A stretch of 64,000 bases of DNA, taken from positions 579,978 to 643,977 of the forward strand of contig NZ_MLQR01000001.1 of NCBI RefSeq assembly GCF_001866005.1. Direction: 5' to 3'. The notes under the pieces are model-generated. The model saw only the letters and a program-made list of their open reading frames with translations, was not told where the DNA came from and did not search any database. Below, piece by piece: positions 12,649 to 21,387 of this stretch. Made by a program: the position numbers and the translations under genes. The number at the start of each line of letters is the position of its first letter. The stretch's first letter is position 1. The DNA comes from Anaerobacillus alkalilacustris. Its GTDB lineage: Bacteria > Bacillota > Bacilli > Bacillales > Anaerobacillaceae.

Positions 12649-13659
12649 ATGGTTAATCTCGCATTAATTGGCACATGGCATGTACATACAAAAGATTTTG
12701 TAAAAGCAGCATTAAAAACTGGAATAGCAGAGTTAAAAGTTGTTTGGGACGATGATGAAGCAAGGGGACTGGCGTTTGCCAAAGAATTTGGTGTTCCTTT
12801 TGAAGACAATTTAGACAAAGTACTTAGCGACAAAGAGGTAGATGCAGTAATTGTAGAGTGTGCTACGACAAAGCACAAAGAAGTGATAATAAAAGCTGCA
12901 AATGCAAAAAAACATATTTTTTCGGATAAATCGTTAGCGCTTTCAGTAAACGACTGTTTGGAAATAAAAAAAGCGATTGAAGAAAATCAAGTGAGATTTA
13001 TGGTGTCTTTAGAAGCGAAAACAATAGGTGTATATCGGTTTGCAAAACAATTGGTTGACGAAGGTAAGCTAGGTCGAGTAACATCCGTTTACTTTAGACG
13101 TGTCCATCAAGCGGCACTAGATAAAAACATGTTACCAGCTTACTGGTTTGATCCTACTCAGACCGGTGGTGGAGTTACATTAGATTTAGGTTGTCACGGA
13201 TTGTATCTTCTACCACACTTTTGTGGAACACCAAAAAAAGTAACTTGTTTCATGAATGAGCTGTATGGTACTGGAAGTGATGAAAATTCTACTACCGTTA
13301 TTGAATTTGAAGACGGAGCTATCGGAACAGCTCACACATCCTTTGTTGGGTACCGAATTGATAATATGTTGGAGATTATTGGTACAGAGGGTATTTTAAT
13401 TATTTCTGGCGTTGATCAATCAAACTTAAGGGTTTTGTTACAATCGAAAAATGTACCTGGTCACGAAAACTTAGTACCAGTACGTCAAGAGCTGCTCCCG
13501 CCCGATGAAGAATTACCAAGTGCCCAATTTGTGAAACTAGTGTCAACTGATGGTATACAGAGTATTCCTGATTTTGATATAAATAATGCTATTGCTTTAA
13601 CCCGTCTAATCGAATGTGCGTATGAATCTGCAAAAGAACAGAAAGCTATTTTGTATTAA
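12649..13659 (+). CDS. Gfo/Idh/MocA-family oxidoreductase (divergent)
   Basis: 336 residues, an NAD(P)-dependent sugar dehydrogenase fold. The nucleotide loop is ALIGTWHVHTKDF, not GxGxxG, and the usual EKP after the second Rossmann helix is SDKSLALS. The cofactor Lys is still present (SDK). The C-terminal half has GGGVTLDLGCHGLYL, the family's GGG-x-LxDxGxH motif. AAAGGGGAGTGG supports ATG 12649 rather than an upstream ATG. Probably co-transcribed with the next oxidoreductase (164-bp gap without terminator). Substrate unknown; ThuA and other oxidoreductases nearby suggest glycoside 3-oxidation or inositol-like chemistry. Confidence 0.8.
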   Translation: MVNLALIGTWHVHTKDFVKAALKTGIAELKVVWDDDEARGLAFAKEFGVPFEDNLDKVLSDKEVDAVIVECATTKHKEVIIKAANAKKHIFSDKSLALSVNDCLEIKKAIEENQVRFMVSLEAKTIGVYRFAKQLVDEGKLGRVTSVYFRRVHQAALDKNMLPAYWFDPTQTGGGVTLDLGCHGLYLLPHFCGTPKKVTCFMNELYGTGSDENSTTVIEFEDGAIGTAHTSFVGYRIDNMLEIIGTEGILIISGVDQSNLRVLLQSKNVPGHENLVPVRQELLPPDEELPSAQFVKLVSTDGIQSIPDFDINNAIALTRLIECAYESAKEQKAILY

Positions 13660-13823
13660 AGGAATTTACCAAACAAAATTTTATGTTGACTTTTTTCATT
13701 TGGAACTTAGGCGCATGAGCTATATCGCATATGTATTTGGATTGAAGCATTATTTAAAGAATATTCACTATGCGATTGTCTTACTAAATGCTAAGAATAA
13801 CTTGTTCAAAGGAGTGGATTGTT

Positions 13824-14909
13824 ATGGCCAAGAAATTAAAAGTAGCTATTATCGGTTGTGGTGGAATTGCTAAGGGCAAACACATGCCTAGCTTGGCAAA
13901 ACTAGAAACAGTAGAAATGGTAGCTTTTTGTGATAGAAAATTTAAACGAGCAGAAGAAGCGGCTAAAAAATATGGTACAGAAGATGCTAAAGTTTATGAA
14001 GATTATCAAGAGTTATTGAAGGATGAAGCAATTGACGTCATTCATGTATGTACACCTAATAGCTCTCACTGTGAAATTTCTATTGCATCTTTAGAGGCTG
14101 GGAAGCATGTAATGTGTGAAAAGCCGATGGCTAAAACAGCAGAAGAAGCCCGCAAAATGATAGAGGCAGCAAAACGTACGGGCAAAAAACTCACAATCGG
14201 CTATCAAAATCGTTTCCGCCCAGACAGCCAATATCTACAGAAAGTAACATCTAACGGAGACCTTGGGGAAGTTTATTATGCAAAAGCACATGCCATTCGC
14301 CGCCGTGCTGTACCAACTTGGGGAGTATTCTTGGATGAAGAAAAACAAGGCGGCGGACCACTTATTGATATTGGTACACACGCATTAGATTTAACGCTAT
14401 GGATGATGAACAATTACAAACCAAAAGTAGTGATGGGTTCTACGTTTCATAAGTTAGGAGAAAAAGAAAATGCCGCTAATGCATGGGGTTCATGGGATCC
14501 AAAGAAATTTAAAGTAGAAGATTCTGCTTTTGGATTTATTAAAATGGAGAATGGTGCCACAATTGTTCTTGAATCTAGTTGGGCTCTTAACTCCTTAGAT
14601 GTAGATGAAGCAAAATGTACCCTTTGTGGTACAGAAGGCGGTGCCGATATGAAAGATGGCTTGCGCCTCAATGGTGAAAAATATAGTCAGTTATTTACTG
14701 AAAAAATAGAGTTGAATGCCGATGGTGTTGCTTTCTATGATGGAACAAAGGAAAGTGATGCAGACAAAGAAGCTAGATTATGGATAGAAGCAATTATAAA
14801 TGATACAGAACCAGTAGTTAAACCCGAAGAAGCATTAGTCGTTACTGAAATTTTAGAGGCTATTTACGAATCAGCTAAGACTGGGGAAGCGGTGTATTTA
14901 GGTAAGTAA
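13824..14909 (+). CDS. Gfo/Idh/MocA-family oxidoreductase
   Basis: 361 residues. The N-terminal Rossmann fold has AIIGCGGIAKGKH and CTPNSSH. CEKPMAKT carries the conserved Lys. The substrate domain has GGGPLIDIGTHALDLTLWMM with the catalytic Asp and His. It is expected to oxidise or reduce a sugar or glycoside with NAD(P). AAAGGAGTGG lies 6 bp before ATG 13824, so the 12 upstream codons of the frame are not used. Second gene of a pair, ending at a perfect terminator. Confidence 0.88.
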   Translation: MAKKLKVAIIGCGGIAKGKHMPSLAKLETVEMVAFCDRKFKRAEEAAKKYGTEDAKVYEDYQELLKDEAIDVIHVCTPNSSHCEISIASLEAGKHVMCEKPMAKTAEEARKMIEAAKRTGKKLTIGYQNRFRPDSQYLQKVTSNGDLGEVYYAKAHAIRRRAVPTWGVFLDEEKQGGGPLIDIGTHALDLTLWMMNNYKPKVVMGSTFHKLGEKENAANAWGSWDPKKFKVEDSAFGFIKMENGATIVLESSWALNSLDVDEAKCTLCGTEGGADMKDGLRLNGEKYSQLFTEKIELNADGVAFYDGTKESDADKEARLWIEAIINDTEPVVKPEEALVVTEILEAIYESAKTGEAVYLGK

Positions 14910-15036
14910 TTTTCTAGAGCATATTTCTTGATTATTTTAGGATACCTATAAATAACAAGCTTCTATGATTAAGAAATTTTATCTTCATTACCAAAAAGTA
15001 ACAAAATGCAAGCGTGGATGATTTCGTGATATTACA

Positions 15037-15078
15037 AATCAAAACCTCTCTTCCTGAGAGGTTTTGATTATTCTTTTT
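15037..15078 (+). terminator. Terminator after the oxidoreductase pair
   Basis: AATCAAAACCTCTC / GAGAGGTTTTGATT perfect 14-bp stem, loop TTCCT, then ATTCTTTTT. Confidence 0.85.
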
Positions 15079-15228
15079 GAACTGAACATTTATTAAAGAC
15101 TCGAGTAAAATGAATCGTTACAATTCTTATTAAAACACACACATTTTGTAATGTAATTGGTTCATTAATAACATTTTAAGTAGATATTAGGTAGTGAATA
15201 TAATTTAAATTGAAATGGCGAGGTTTGA

Positions 15229-16176
15229 ATGTTGAAAAAAAAATCAAAATTTCTAATTACAATTTTTATTCTTTTTATTATTTTAATTGGTATTATCTTT
15301 AATCCATTTGGTGCCGAAAAACCAATGGCAGTGGTTGTCGTAAAAGATTTAGAGACACAGTATTGGGAATTAGTGAAAGCGGGAGCAGAAAAAGGTTTTC
15401 GTGATTTTGGTATAGAAGGAAAAGTTGTTGCACCTAGTTACGAGGATGTAGATAGTCAAAAGGATTTACTGAAAAGTATTCTTAACGAAAAGCCAAATCT
15501 ATTAATTGTCTCTCCTCTTAATTCTGAGATTATTCCCACATTAGAAAAGTTTAACGCAAATAATATTCCTGTATTTCTATTAGATACTGATAATGCTTGG
15601 GAAAATAAAACAGCTTATATTGGTACAAATAACATTGATTTAGGAAAAATGGGTGGGATGTTTTTAGCTTCGCAACTACAGCCTGGGAATGAAGTGGTAT
15701 TAATAGCAGGTGATATAAACCATCCTATTTCCGGCGATCGGGTAAAAGGGGCGAAACATAGTTTAAAAGCAGCAGATATCAAAATTGCAACAGAAGCATT
15801 TGATTTACCAAATGAATCTAAGTCTGTTAATGAAGTAATGGAAAAAATCCTTCTTGATCACCCTCACATAAAAGGTGTATTTGCTGATACAGACATTAAG
15901 GCATTAGGTGTGTATGAAGCAATAGAGGAATTTAATCTTAACGTGCCTGTTATTGGAGCAGACGGTATTAATGAAATGATAGAGTTAATTGAAGGAGGAA
16001 TGTTATCAGGAACAGTCGCACAAAATCCGTATGATATGGGATATATAAGTGTTGAAATGGCAAAGAAAGTAATTCGAGGAGAAAGAGTGGAAAGAACGAT
16101 TGATACTGGTGTAGACATTATTATTAAAGGTAATGCAACACAGAGATTAGCGTTTCAAAGAGAGTTATTGAGATAA
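15229..16176 (+). CDS. Membrane-anchored ribose-type sugar-binding protein, paralog 4
   Basis: 315 residues: N-terminal helix (residues 7-25, rich in I and F), then binding fold with ETQYWELVKAG, VSPLNSE, LLDTDNAWENKTAYIGTNN, AGDINHPISGDR and GADGINEMIEL. Its middle is identical to paralog 3 (229 bp), and a later segment (about 15867-15947) is identical to paralog 5, so the gene is a mosaic. GGCGAGG precedes ATG 15229. The 120 bp upstream hold no recognisable shared promoter box. Confidence 0.8.
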   Translation: MLKKKSKFLITIFILFIILIGIIFNPFGAEKPMAVVVVKDLETQYWELVKAGAEKGFRDFGIEGKVVAPSYEDVDSQKDLLKSILNEKPNLLIVSPLNSEIIPTLEKFNANNIPVFLLDTDNAWENKTAYIGTNNIDLGKMGGMFLASQLQPGNEVVLIAGDINHPISGDRVKGAKHSLKAADIKIATEAFDLPNESKSVNEVMEKILLDHPHIKGVFADTDIKALGVYEAIEEFNLNVPVIGADGINEMIELIEGGMLSGTVAQNPYDMGYISVEMAKKVIRGERVERTIDTGVDIIIKGNATQRLAFQRELLR

Positions 16177-16205
16177 ATATGTTGATAGAAGATAAAATCT
16201 ATTTT

Positions 16206-16233
16206 AAAAAAAGCCGCCTAGGCTGCTTTTTTC
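16206..16233 (+). terminator. Terminator after paralog 4
   Basis: AAAAAAAGCCGC CTAG GCTGCTTTTTT, the shared type with one mismatch in the stem. Confidence 0.75.
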
Positions 16234-16250
16234 AGTTTTTCTTAATAGTA

Positions 16251-16312
16251 GCAAAATAGTATATGATTTAATTAGATATTGTATGTTTTATTGTATCGTT
16301 AACTTATATGAT
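16251..16312 (+). promoter_or_regulatory. Class II promoter of the HPr gene
   Basis: GCAAAATAGTATA at 16251, 56 bp before TATGAT (16307-16312), then about 50 nt to the start codon. Same layout as at 12426 and 60137. Confidence 0.65.
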
Positions 16313-16362
16313 AGAGATAAAATTAGTATATTGAATAGTTTAAAAGAGAGGTGTAAATATCA

Positions 16363-16635
16363 ATGGTTCAAAAAAGGTTTTTAATTTCTGCTGATACAGG
16401 AATTCATGCTAGACCGGCAACTCTATTAGTGAATAAGGCAAGTCACTTTAATTCAGAGCTTACATTAACATTTAAAGAGAGATCAGTTAATCTAAAATCA
16501 ATTATGGGTGTCATGTCTTTAGGTGTTGGAAAAGGTTTTGAAGTAACAATTTCTGCTGAAGGCCAAGATGAAGGAGAGGCACTAGCTGCAATTGAGGATG
16601 TAATCAAAGAAAATTTAGGAGAAGTTATTGCTTAA
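16363..16635 (+). CDS. HPr-family phosphocarrier protein
   Basis: 90 residues. GIHARPAT carries His15, the site phosphorylated by enzyme [12 protein letters not shown] carries Ser46, the HPr kinase site that makes HPr the CcpA co-effector. Both sites are intact, so it could act in PTS transfer or in catabolite control. It stands alone, not with enzyme I (ptsI), so it is probably a second HPr dedicated to this region; this would need the rest of the genome. Its promoter carries the class II box shared with the oxidoreductase and ThuA operons. Confidence 0.9.
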   Translation: MVQKRFLISADTGIHARPATLLVNKASHFNSELTLTFKERSVNLKSIMGVMSLGVGKGFEVTISAEGQDEGEALAAIEDVIKENLGEVIA

Positions 16636-16744
16636 ATAATTAAGGTTTTGCGTCACTGTGTAGTACGTAGTAGGTTTTAACAATTACGTTACTCGTTGGA
16701 TATAATGAGTATTAGTTGCGGGAATTTATAAACTATTAATTTTT

Positions 16745-16793
16745 AAAATCCTTCCTTCCCTAATGTTAGGTGAAGGAAGGATTTTATTTTTTC
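16745..16793. terminator. Bidirectional terminator after the HPr gene
   Basis: AAAATCCTTCCTTC (16745-16758) pairs with GAAGGAAGGATTTT (16772-16785), followed by ATTTTTT. It separates the HPr gene from the convergent MATE remnant. Confidence 0.85.
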
Positions 16794-16877
16794 CTATACT
16801 TTCAGAAGCATAAATTATTTCTGATGATAGTAAGTAAAAATAAGGTTGATCAAAAGTTAAGCTTTTCTAAACTTTAT

Positions 16878-18236
16878 TTAACCATTTGCCGATTGTTTTA
16901 ACTGAACGTTAACAAGTGATTTCTCTTGCCAATGCCCACTTCTCCATCGGAAGTAGAGAACCAAGCCTCTTACCCACTCGTCTATAATAAAGGCAGCCCA
17001 AAACCCAAAAAGTCCATAGCTTAAATGAATACCAAGAAGGTAAGTGAGTGGTACGCTAAACAACCAGGTGACTAGAACAGCAGATTTCATCGTAAAGTTT
17101 GAAGCGATTTTTCCAAAATAACATTGAAATTCCTTCCTGGTTCCAATAAGAAGCTGAACAATAACAGAGCCGATCCATACTTAATAATTTCAGTTGAATC
17201 TGTAAGCAGTTCAATAATAGGTACTCGAAATAAACTTAGTAGACAAACACCTGTCAATGTTATCCCAATACTTCGACGTAAGGATTGAAGTACTTGTGTG
17301 TAGGCCTTCGTCTGTTCTTGCGCACCTACCATATGACCGACAATAATTTGGTTCCCACGTGCGATGGAAATACCAAGGATGATGACAATCATCATGATAT
17401 TTTGTGTATAAATTTTCGTCGTTTACATCGTTGCTCCAAGGGACGAAATGAACATGGTAGTGACAAATTGACTGCCCTGATAAGATAAAGTGACTCCGGC
17501 TGAGGGTATGCCAATTTTTAATACTTTCGTGATATGATCACGTTTCCATCGATGTAGATCTTCCCAACGTAGCTTTATCCCTATTGTTTTTCGTAATATC
17601 AACAGGTTGATCATCAGTCCGTTCGCTTGACTTACTACTGTCGCAATCGCTACTCCTGTTACACCTAGCTTAGGAACTCCGAATGGCCCGAAAATGAACA
17701 AGTAATTTCCCGTAATATTTAATACATTTATCCCTAAGGTAACGAACATGGTGTATCGGGTGAGCCCGTGTGATTGAATGATGGCAACGGTAACGGTATA
17801 CAAGGCCTGAACAACGAGGGATCCACCGGTGATAACCAGGTAGCTTTCAGCCATCTCCACAAGATGTATTTCTAGGCTGAAAGCTTGTAGTAATCTCCAA
17901 TTAAATAAGACAATTAACAGACTGACACAGATGCCAAATACAAAATTAATGCCAATCATTGTTCCGGTTAATCTGCCAATTTCACTTGTTTTTTCTGCCC
18001 CTAAATACTGAGACATAACAACGCCAGTCCCCATGGCTACAAACTGAAACAACATGACAGCCATCATGATGATTTGATTGGATACATACACCCACGGCCG
18101 CTACGGCATCGTCTGAGACCTTGCTTAACATAAATACATCGGAAGTTCGAATCAGTACTTGAAGGCTGAGTTCAATAAAAATAGGCCAAGTGATTGAAAA
18201 TAATTGATACCTTTTAACACGATTCAATATTGACAT
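16878..18236 (-). pseudogene. MATE-family efflux transporter, disrupted
   Basis: Read across frames on the minus strand, a near full-length MATE (NorM/YisQ-like) antiporter appears: SITWPIFIELSLQVLIRTSDVFMLSKVSDDAVAAVG, then SNQIIMMAVMLFQFVAMGTGVVMSQYLGA and further helices. Three lesions break it: a 4-base TGTA duplication near 18085-18092, a nonsense TAA at 17423-17425, and a frameshift near 17110. Together they make sequencing error unlikely as the sole cause. ATG at 18236 and the family C-terminus (16878) are both present. Confidence 0.85.
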
Positions 18237-18257
18237 GTAATGAATGCCTTCTTACTA

Positions 18258-19334
18258 CTAAACTTCCCAGGTTGTAGGCTCTCTGACAACAACCGTCTTT
18301 TTTACTTTATTGGATTGAATAACAGCTTCTAATACTTGTTGATTGGTAAAGCCTGTCATAAAGTCCGGGAAGCCAGGGCTTGGTGAACCAGAAAGCATGT
18401 TGGCAAAATCATCCCACTCTGATACTTTTACACGATTAGGAACTTTTAAATTTTTTTCTACAATTTCACCTGTGTCCTCATCAATGTGGATCCAAACTAC
18501 GTTTTCTCCACTGACTGTGCTTGCATGCAAGGTGCCTTTATCACCGTAGATCGAAACCTCATGCTGATTACCTGAGCCGATTGCATTGCGTGAGGTTTGA
18601 AAAATGCCAACTAGGCCATTCTCCATACGAGCCTGGAAACTAGCAAAGTCATCTATTTCGAATTCGACTATTTCATCAGTCTCTAAACTCTTTCTTTGTG
18701 TAACAAAGCTTTCCAATTGTCCTGATATTTCATTAAAGGAGCCGAATAGATAGTGGGCCATATCAATCATATGAGAACCTAAATCTCCTAGCGTTCCTGT
18801 TCCCGTTACATCTTTATTAAACCTCCATACGTAAGGGACTTTGTACGGTAGAGACCCCCACCCTTGCAAGTATTGGATTGAAAAGCTTCGGACTTGACCA
18901 ATTTTCCCTAGTTCTAACAGTTCTTTTACAAAGCGAAATGCAGGAGTATAGCGATAGCTAAAACCGACCATACAAGGAATTGGATTTACTTTGTATTTTT
19001 CCGATAATTGTTTAGCCTCTTCATAATTTAAGGTGAATGGTTTTTCCGCTAAAATTGGTTTGTTTTTTTCAATACAGTATTCAAGAACGGATGCGTGTAT
19101 ATCATTAGGAGTGACAGACACTACTACATCTACTTCATTGGAATTAATCAAATCACGGAAATCTGTAAATCTGAATTCTTGTGAGAGATTTAATTGATTT
19201 CCAACTCGATTAAGCTTTTTCTCATCAATATCACAAATGGACGTTATCGTAAATTCAGGTACTGCCGTTAAACCACTAATATGAGCTTGTGCCATTTTAC
19301 CAACACCAATAATTCCAACCTTGTATTGTTTCAT
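18258..19334 (-). CDS. Gfo/Idh/MocA-family oxidoreductase
   Basis: 358 residues. The Rossmann loop is GIIGVGKMAQAH, AEKPFTLN has the conserved Lys, and LGDLGSHMIDMAHYLFG provides the substrate-side Asp/His. It resembles the dehydrogenases encoded beside ThuA proteins (ThuB-type), proposed to oxidise disaccharides at C3. GGGGGA sits 6 bp before ATG 19334; the upstream ATG at 19340 touches the ribosome site. The ThuA gene precedes it by 14 bp in the same operon. Confidence 0.88.
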   Translation of the reverse strand: MKQYKVGIIGVGKMAQAHISGLTAVPEFTITSICDIDEKKLNRVGNQLNLSQEFRFTDFRDLINSNEVDVVVSVTPNDIHASVLEYCIEKNKPILAEKPFTLNYEEAKQLSEKYKVNPIPCMVGFSYRYTPAFRFVKELLELGKIGQVRSFSIQYLQGWGSLPYKVPYVWRFNKDVTGTGTLGDLGSHMIDMAHYLFGSFNEISGQLESFVTQRKSLETDEIVEFEIDDFASFQARMENGLVGIFQTSRNAIGSGNQHEVSIYGDKGTLHASTVSGENVVWIHIDEDTGEIVEKNLKVPNRVKVSEWDDFANMLSGSPSPGFPDFMTGFTNQQVLEAVIQSNKVKKTVVVREPTTWEV

Positions 19335-19348
19335 GATCATTCCCCCAT

Positions 19349-20080
19349 TTATTTTTGGATATTTTCAATTGGTTGTACTCTTCCGTAGCTATATTTTGCG
19401 CCGACCGATGGAGCTGCCCAATGAACACCATTAGAAATAACCTTTAAAATTTCGGGTTGATGATAAATTGGAAATGTTTCGTGTCCTGGTCTGAAATAAA
19501 ATATTTTTCCAAGACCTCTTCGGTAACAGCAGCCACTACGGAAGACCTCTCCACCTTCAAACCAGGAAATGAAAATCAATTCATCTGGAGCTGGAATTTC
19601 AAAACGTTCACCATACATTTCCTCTTTTGGTAGTTCAATGTACTCGCCTATCCCCTGTACAATTGGATGGCTGTGCTCAATGACCCAAAGTCTTTCTTTT
19701 TCACCGTCATCCCGCCATTTTAACGCACCTGTTTTTGTTCCTAATAAGCGTTGGAATATCTTTGATCCATGACCAGAGTGGAGAACGATTAGCCCCATCC
19801 CTTTTAATACTTTTTTGTGAACTTTTTCAACAATATCGTCTCTAACCTCACCATGAGCCAAATGCCCCCACCAAATTAAAACATCTGTGTTATCAAGTAC
19901 TTCATTGGTTAATCCATGCTCTGGATCATCAAGGACAGCTGTTTTTACTTCGAAGTAAGTATTTTCTTTAAGATAATTACCAATCGCATGATGGATTCCA
20001 TCAGGATAAATGCTCGCTACATGCTCACTTTTCTTCTCGTGTCGATACTCATTCCATACAGTTACGTTAATTGAACTCAT
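19349..20080 (-). CDS. ThuA domain protein (trehalose-utilisation type), copy 1
   Basis: 243 residues with the class I glutamine amidotransferase-like fold of Thu[11 protein letters not shown] at the start, then [37 protein letters not shown] and [14 protein letters not shown]. The family is implicated in 3-keto-disaccharide metabolism in rhizobia (ThuAB), but its reaction is not firmly known. It shares an operon with an oxidoreductase and is divergent from an AraC regulator, its likely controller. A close second copy lies at 60503. Confidence 0.88.
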   Translation of the reverse strand: MSSINVTVWNEYRHEKKSEHVASIYPDGIHHAIGNYLKENTYFEVKTAVLDDPEHGLTNEVLDNTDVLIWWGHLAHGEVRDDIVEKVHKKVLKGMGLIVLHSGHGSKIFQRLLGTKTGALKWRDDGEKERLWVIEHSHPIVQGIGEYIELPKEEMYGERFEIPAPDELIFISWFEGGEVFRSGCCYRRGLGKIFYFRPGHETFPIYHQPEILKVISNGVHWAAPSVGAKYSYGRVQPIENIQK

Positions 20081-20212
20081 TGAAGAATCCCCCCTATCAA
20101 AAAATGTAAAGTTGCATGTTCATCCATAGTATAGGGTGTGGTAGAATAAACGAAAATGTTGGAAATAGATTCTTTTTGTATAATATCGACTTTTATAAAA
20201 AGGAGAGATAAG

Positions 20213-21100
20213 ATGTTTGCGATTAATATGGAATTCGTTTCGAAAATAAAATTAATGGGATATGTTTCTTATAAAGCCCCTTGGCTTCATTTTAAAAGAA
20301 ATACAAACGAGTATATTCTGTATTTTATTAATAGTGGAGAACTACATATAAAGGAAAATGGTATTCCATACATATTAAAGCAAGGCGATATGCTCCTCTT
20401 AGAACCAAATAAAGATCATGAGGGGATTAGGAAACATGTTTGTGATTATTATTATATTCACTTTGTTCATCCGGATATTAAATCTCAGCTAATAAAGGAC
20501 GTCCGTGAGCTCGCAAAACAATCCATTCTTGAAGATGGTTCTCTAAATTTACGAGAAAGCAGTTTGTACTATTTTCCGAAAACATTTCAATTAACCTCGA
20601 ATGTAAACATTCATCATACCTTTCATTTTCTTCATGAGATGCGGCAATTATATCTTCGTAAAAATTATAATCGTACTCTCACTGCTTTAAGATTGTCAGA
20701 ACTTTTTATTCGATTATCTCGGGATTACCTTCTAACGAAATCTGAAGGTGCTGGCCATAAAAAAACAAAAACATTCATGAAAGCACATGAATTGTTAGAT
20801 TTTATCCATCACTTTTATTCTCAAAAAATCACAAGCTATGAAATTGAGGGAAAATTTGAATGTAACTATGATTATATCAATCGAGAGTTCAAAAAAGTTA
20901 CTGGTCACACAATCACTCGTTATATAAACAAGGTAAGAATCATTCAAGCAAAGGAGTTACTTGAAGCAACAAATATGGATATTGGGGAGATCGGATATTT
21001 GACAGGGTTTAATGATCCTTATTATTTCAGTAAGGTGTTCAAGATGTATGAGGGGATCTCACCGCTTCAATATTATAAGCAAAATAGTAAATATTTTTAG
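20213..21100 (+). CDS. AraC-family transcriptional regulator with cupin sensor domain
   Basis: 295 residues. The N-terminal half is a cupin-like ligand domain (ILYFINSGELHIKENG, YILKQGDMLLLEPNKDHEG). The C-terminal 100 residues are the AraC double helix-turn-helix, ending DIGEIGYLTGFNDPYYFSKVFKMYEGISPLQYYK. AAAAAGGAGAGA before ATG 20213 decides the start; the 19 upstream codons are not used. Divergent from the ThuA/oxidoreductase operon across 132 bp, so it probably activates that operon in response to a sugar. Confidence 0.9.
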   Translation: MFAINMEFVSKIKLMGYVSYKAPWLHFKRNTNEYILYFINSGELHIKENGIPYILKQGDMLLLEPNKDHEGIRKHVCDYYYIHFVHPDIKSQLIKDVRELAKQSILEDGSLNLRESSLYYFPKTFQLTSNVNIHHTFHFLHEMRQLYLRKNYNRTLTALRLSELFIRLSRDYLLTKSEGAGHKKTKTFMKAHELLDFIHHFYSQKITSYEIEGKFECNYDYINREFKKVTGHTITRYINKVRIIQAKELLEATNMDIGEIGYLTGFNDPYYFSKVFKMYEGISPLQYYKQNSKYF

Positions 21101-21131
21101 GATTTGAATATTAAATATACAACAATGAATG

Positions 21132-21180
21132 GGCTGCCAAAAAGTTATTTAAAATGACCTTTTGGTAGCCTGTTTTTTCT
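21132..21180 (+). terminator. Terminator after the AraC gene
   Basis: GGCTGCCAAAAAG pairs with CTTTTGGTAGCC (21159-21170, one G-T pair), then TGTTTTTTC. Confidence 0.8.
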
Positions 21181-21205
21181 TGGTTGCATATTAATCAAGG
21201 AAGAA

Positions 21206-21286
21206 GGTGTCTTGTGTATAACCTTAAAATAAGACACTATATAAAGATATTAAATAGTTCCCATTACGTTACGAATAATGGATAAT
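21206..21286 (+). promoter_or_regulatory. Class I promoter of kinase operon 1
   Basis: Boxes GGTGTCTT (21206-21213) and AAGACACT (21231-21238) precede -35 TTCCCA (21258-21263), 17 bp and -10 GATAAT (21281-21286). AAGACACT starts 27 bp before the -35, as in five other promoters of the window. Confidence 0.7.
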
Positions 21287-21387
21287 ATATGTTGTGAAAC
21301 TAAAAACACAGGTAAAAGCAGCTTGCTAGAGATGAGGTTGAAGTGGGCTTATTAAAAAAATGTCTTCTTAAATGAGGGAATAAAGTA

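Noticed and set aside
13616..13873. 85-codon plus-strand frame between the two oxidoreductase genes
   Set aside because: It overlaps both neighbours out of frame, has no ribosome site and a composition unlike a protein; the gap is better read as an untranslated linker.
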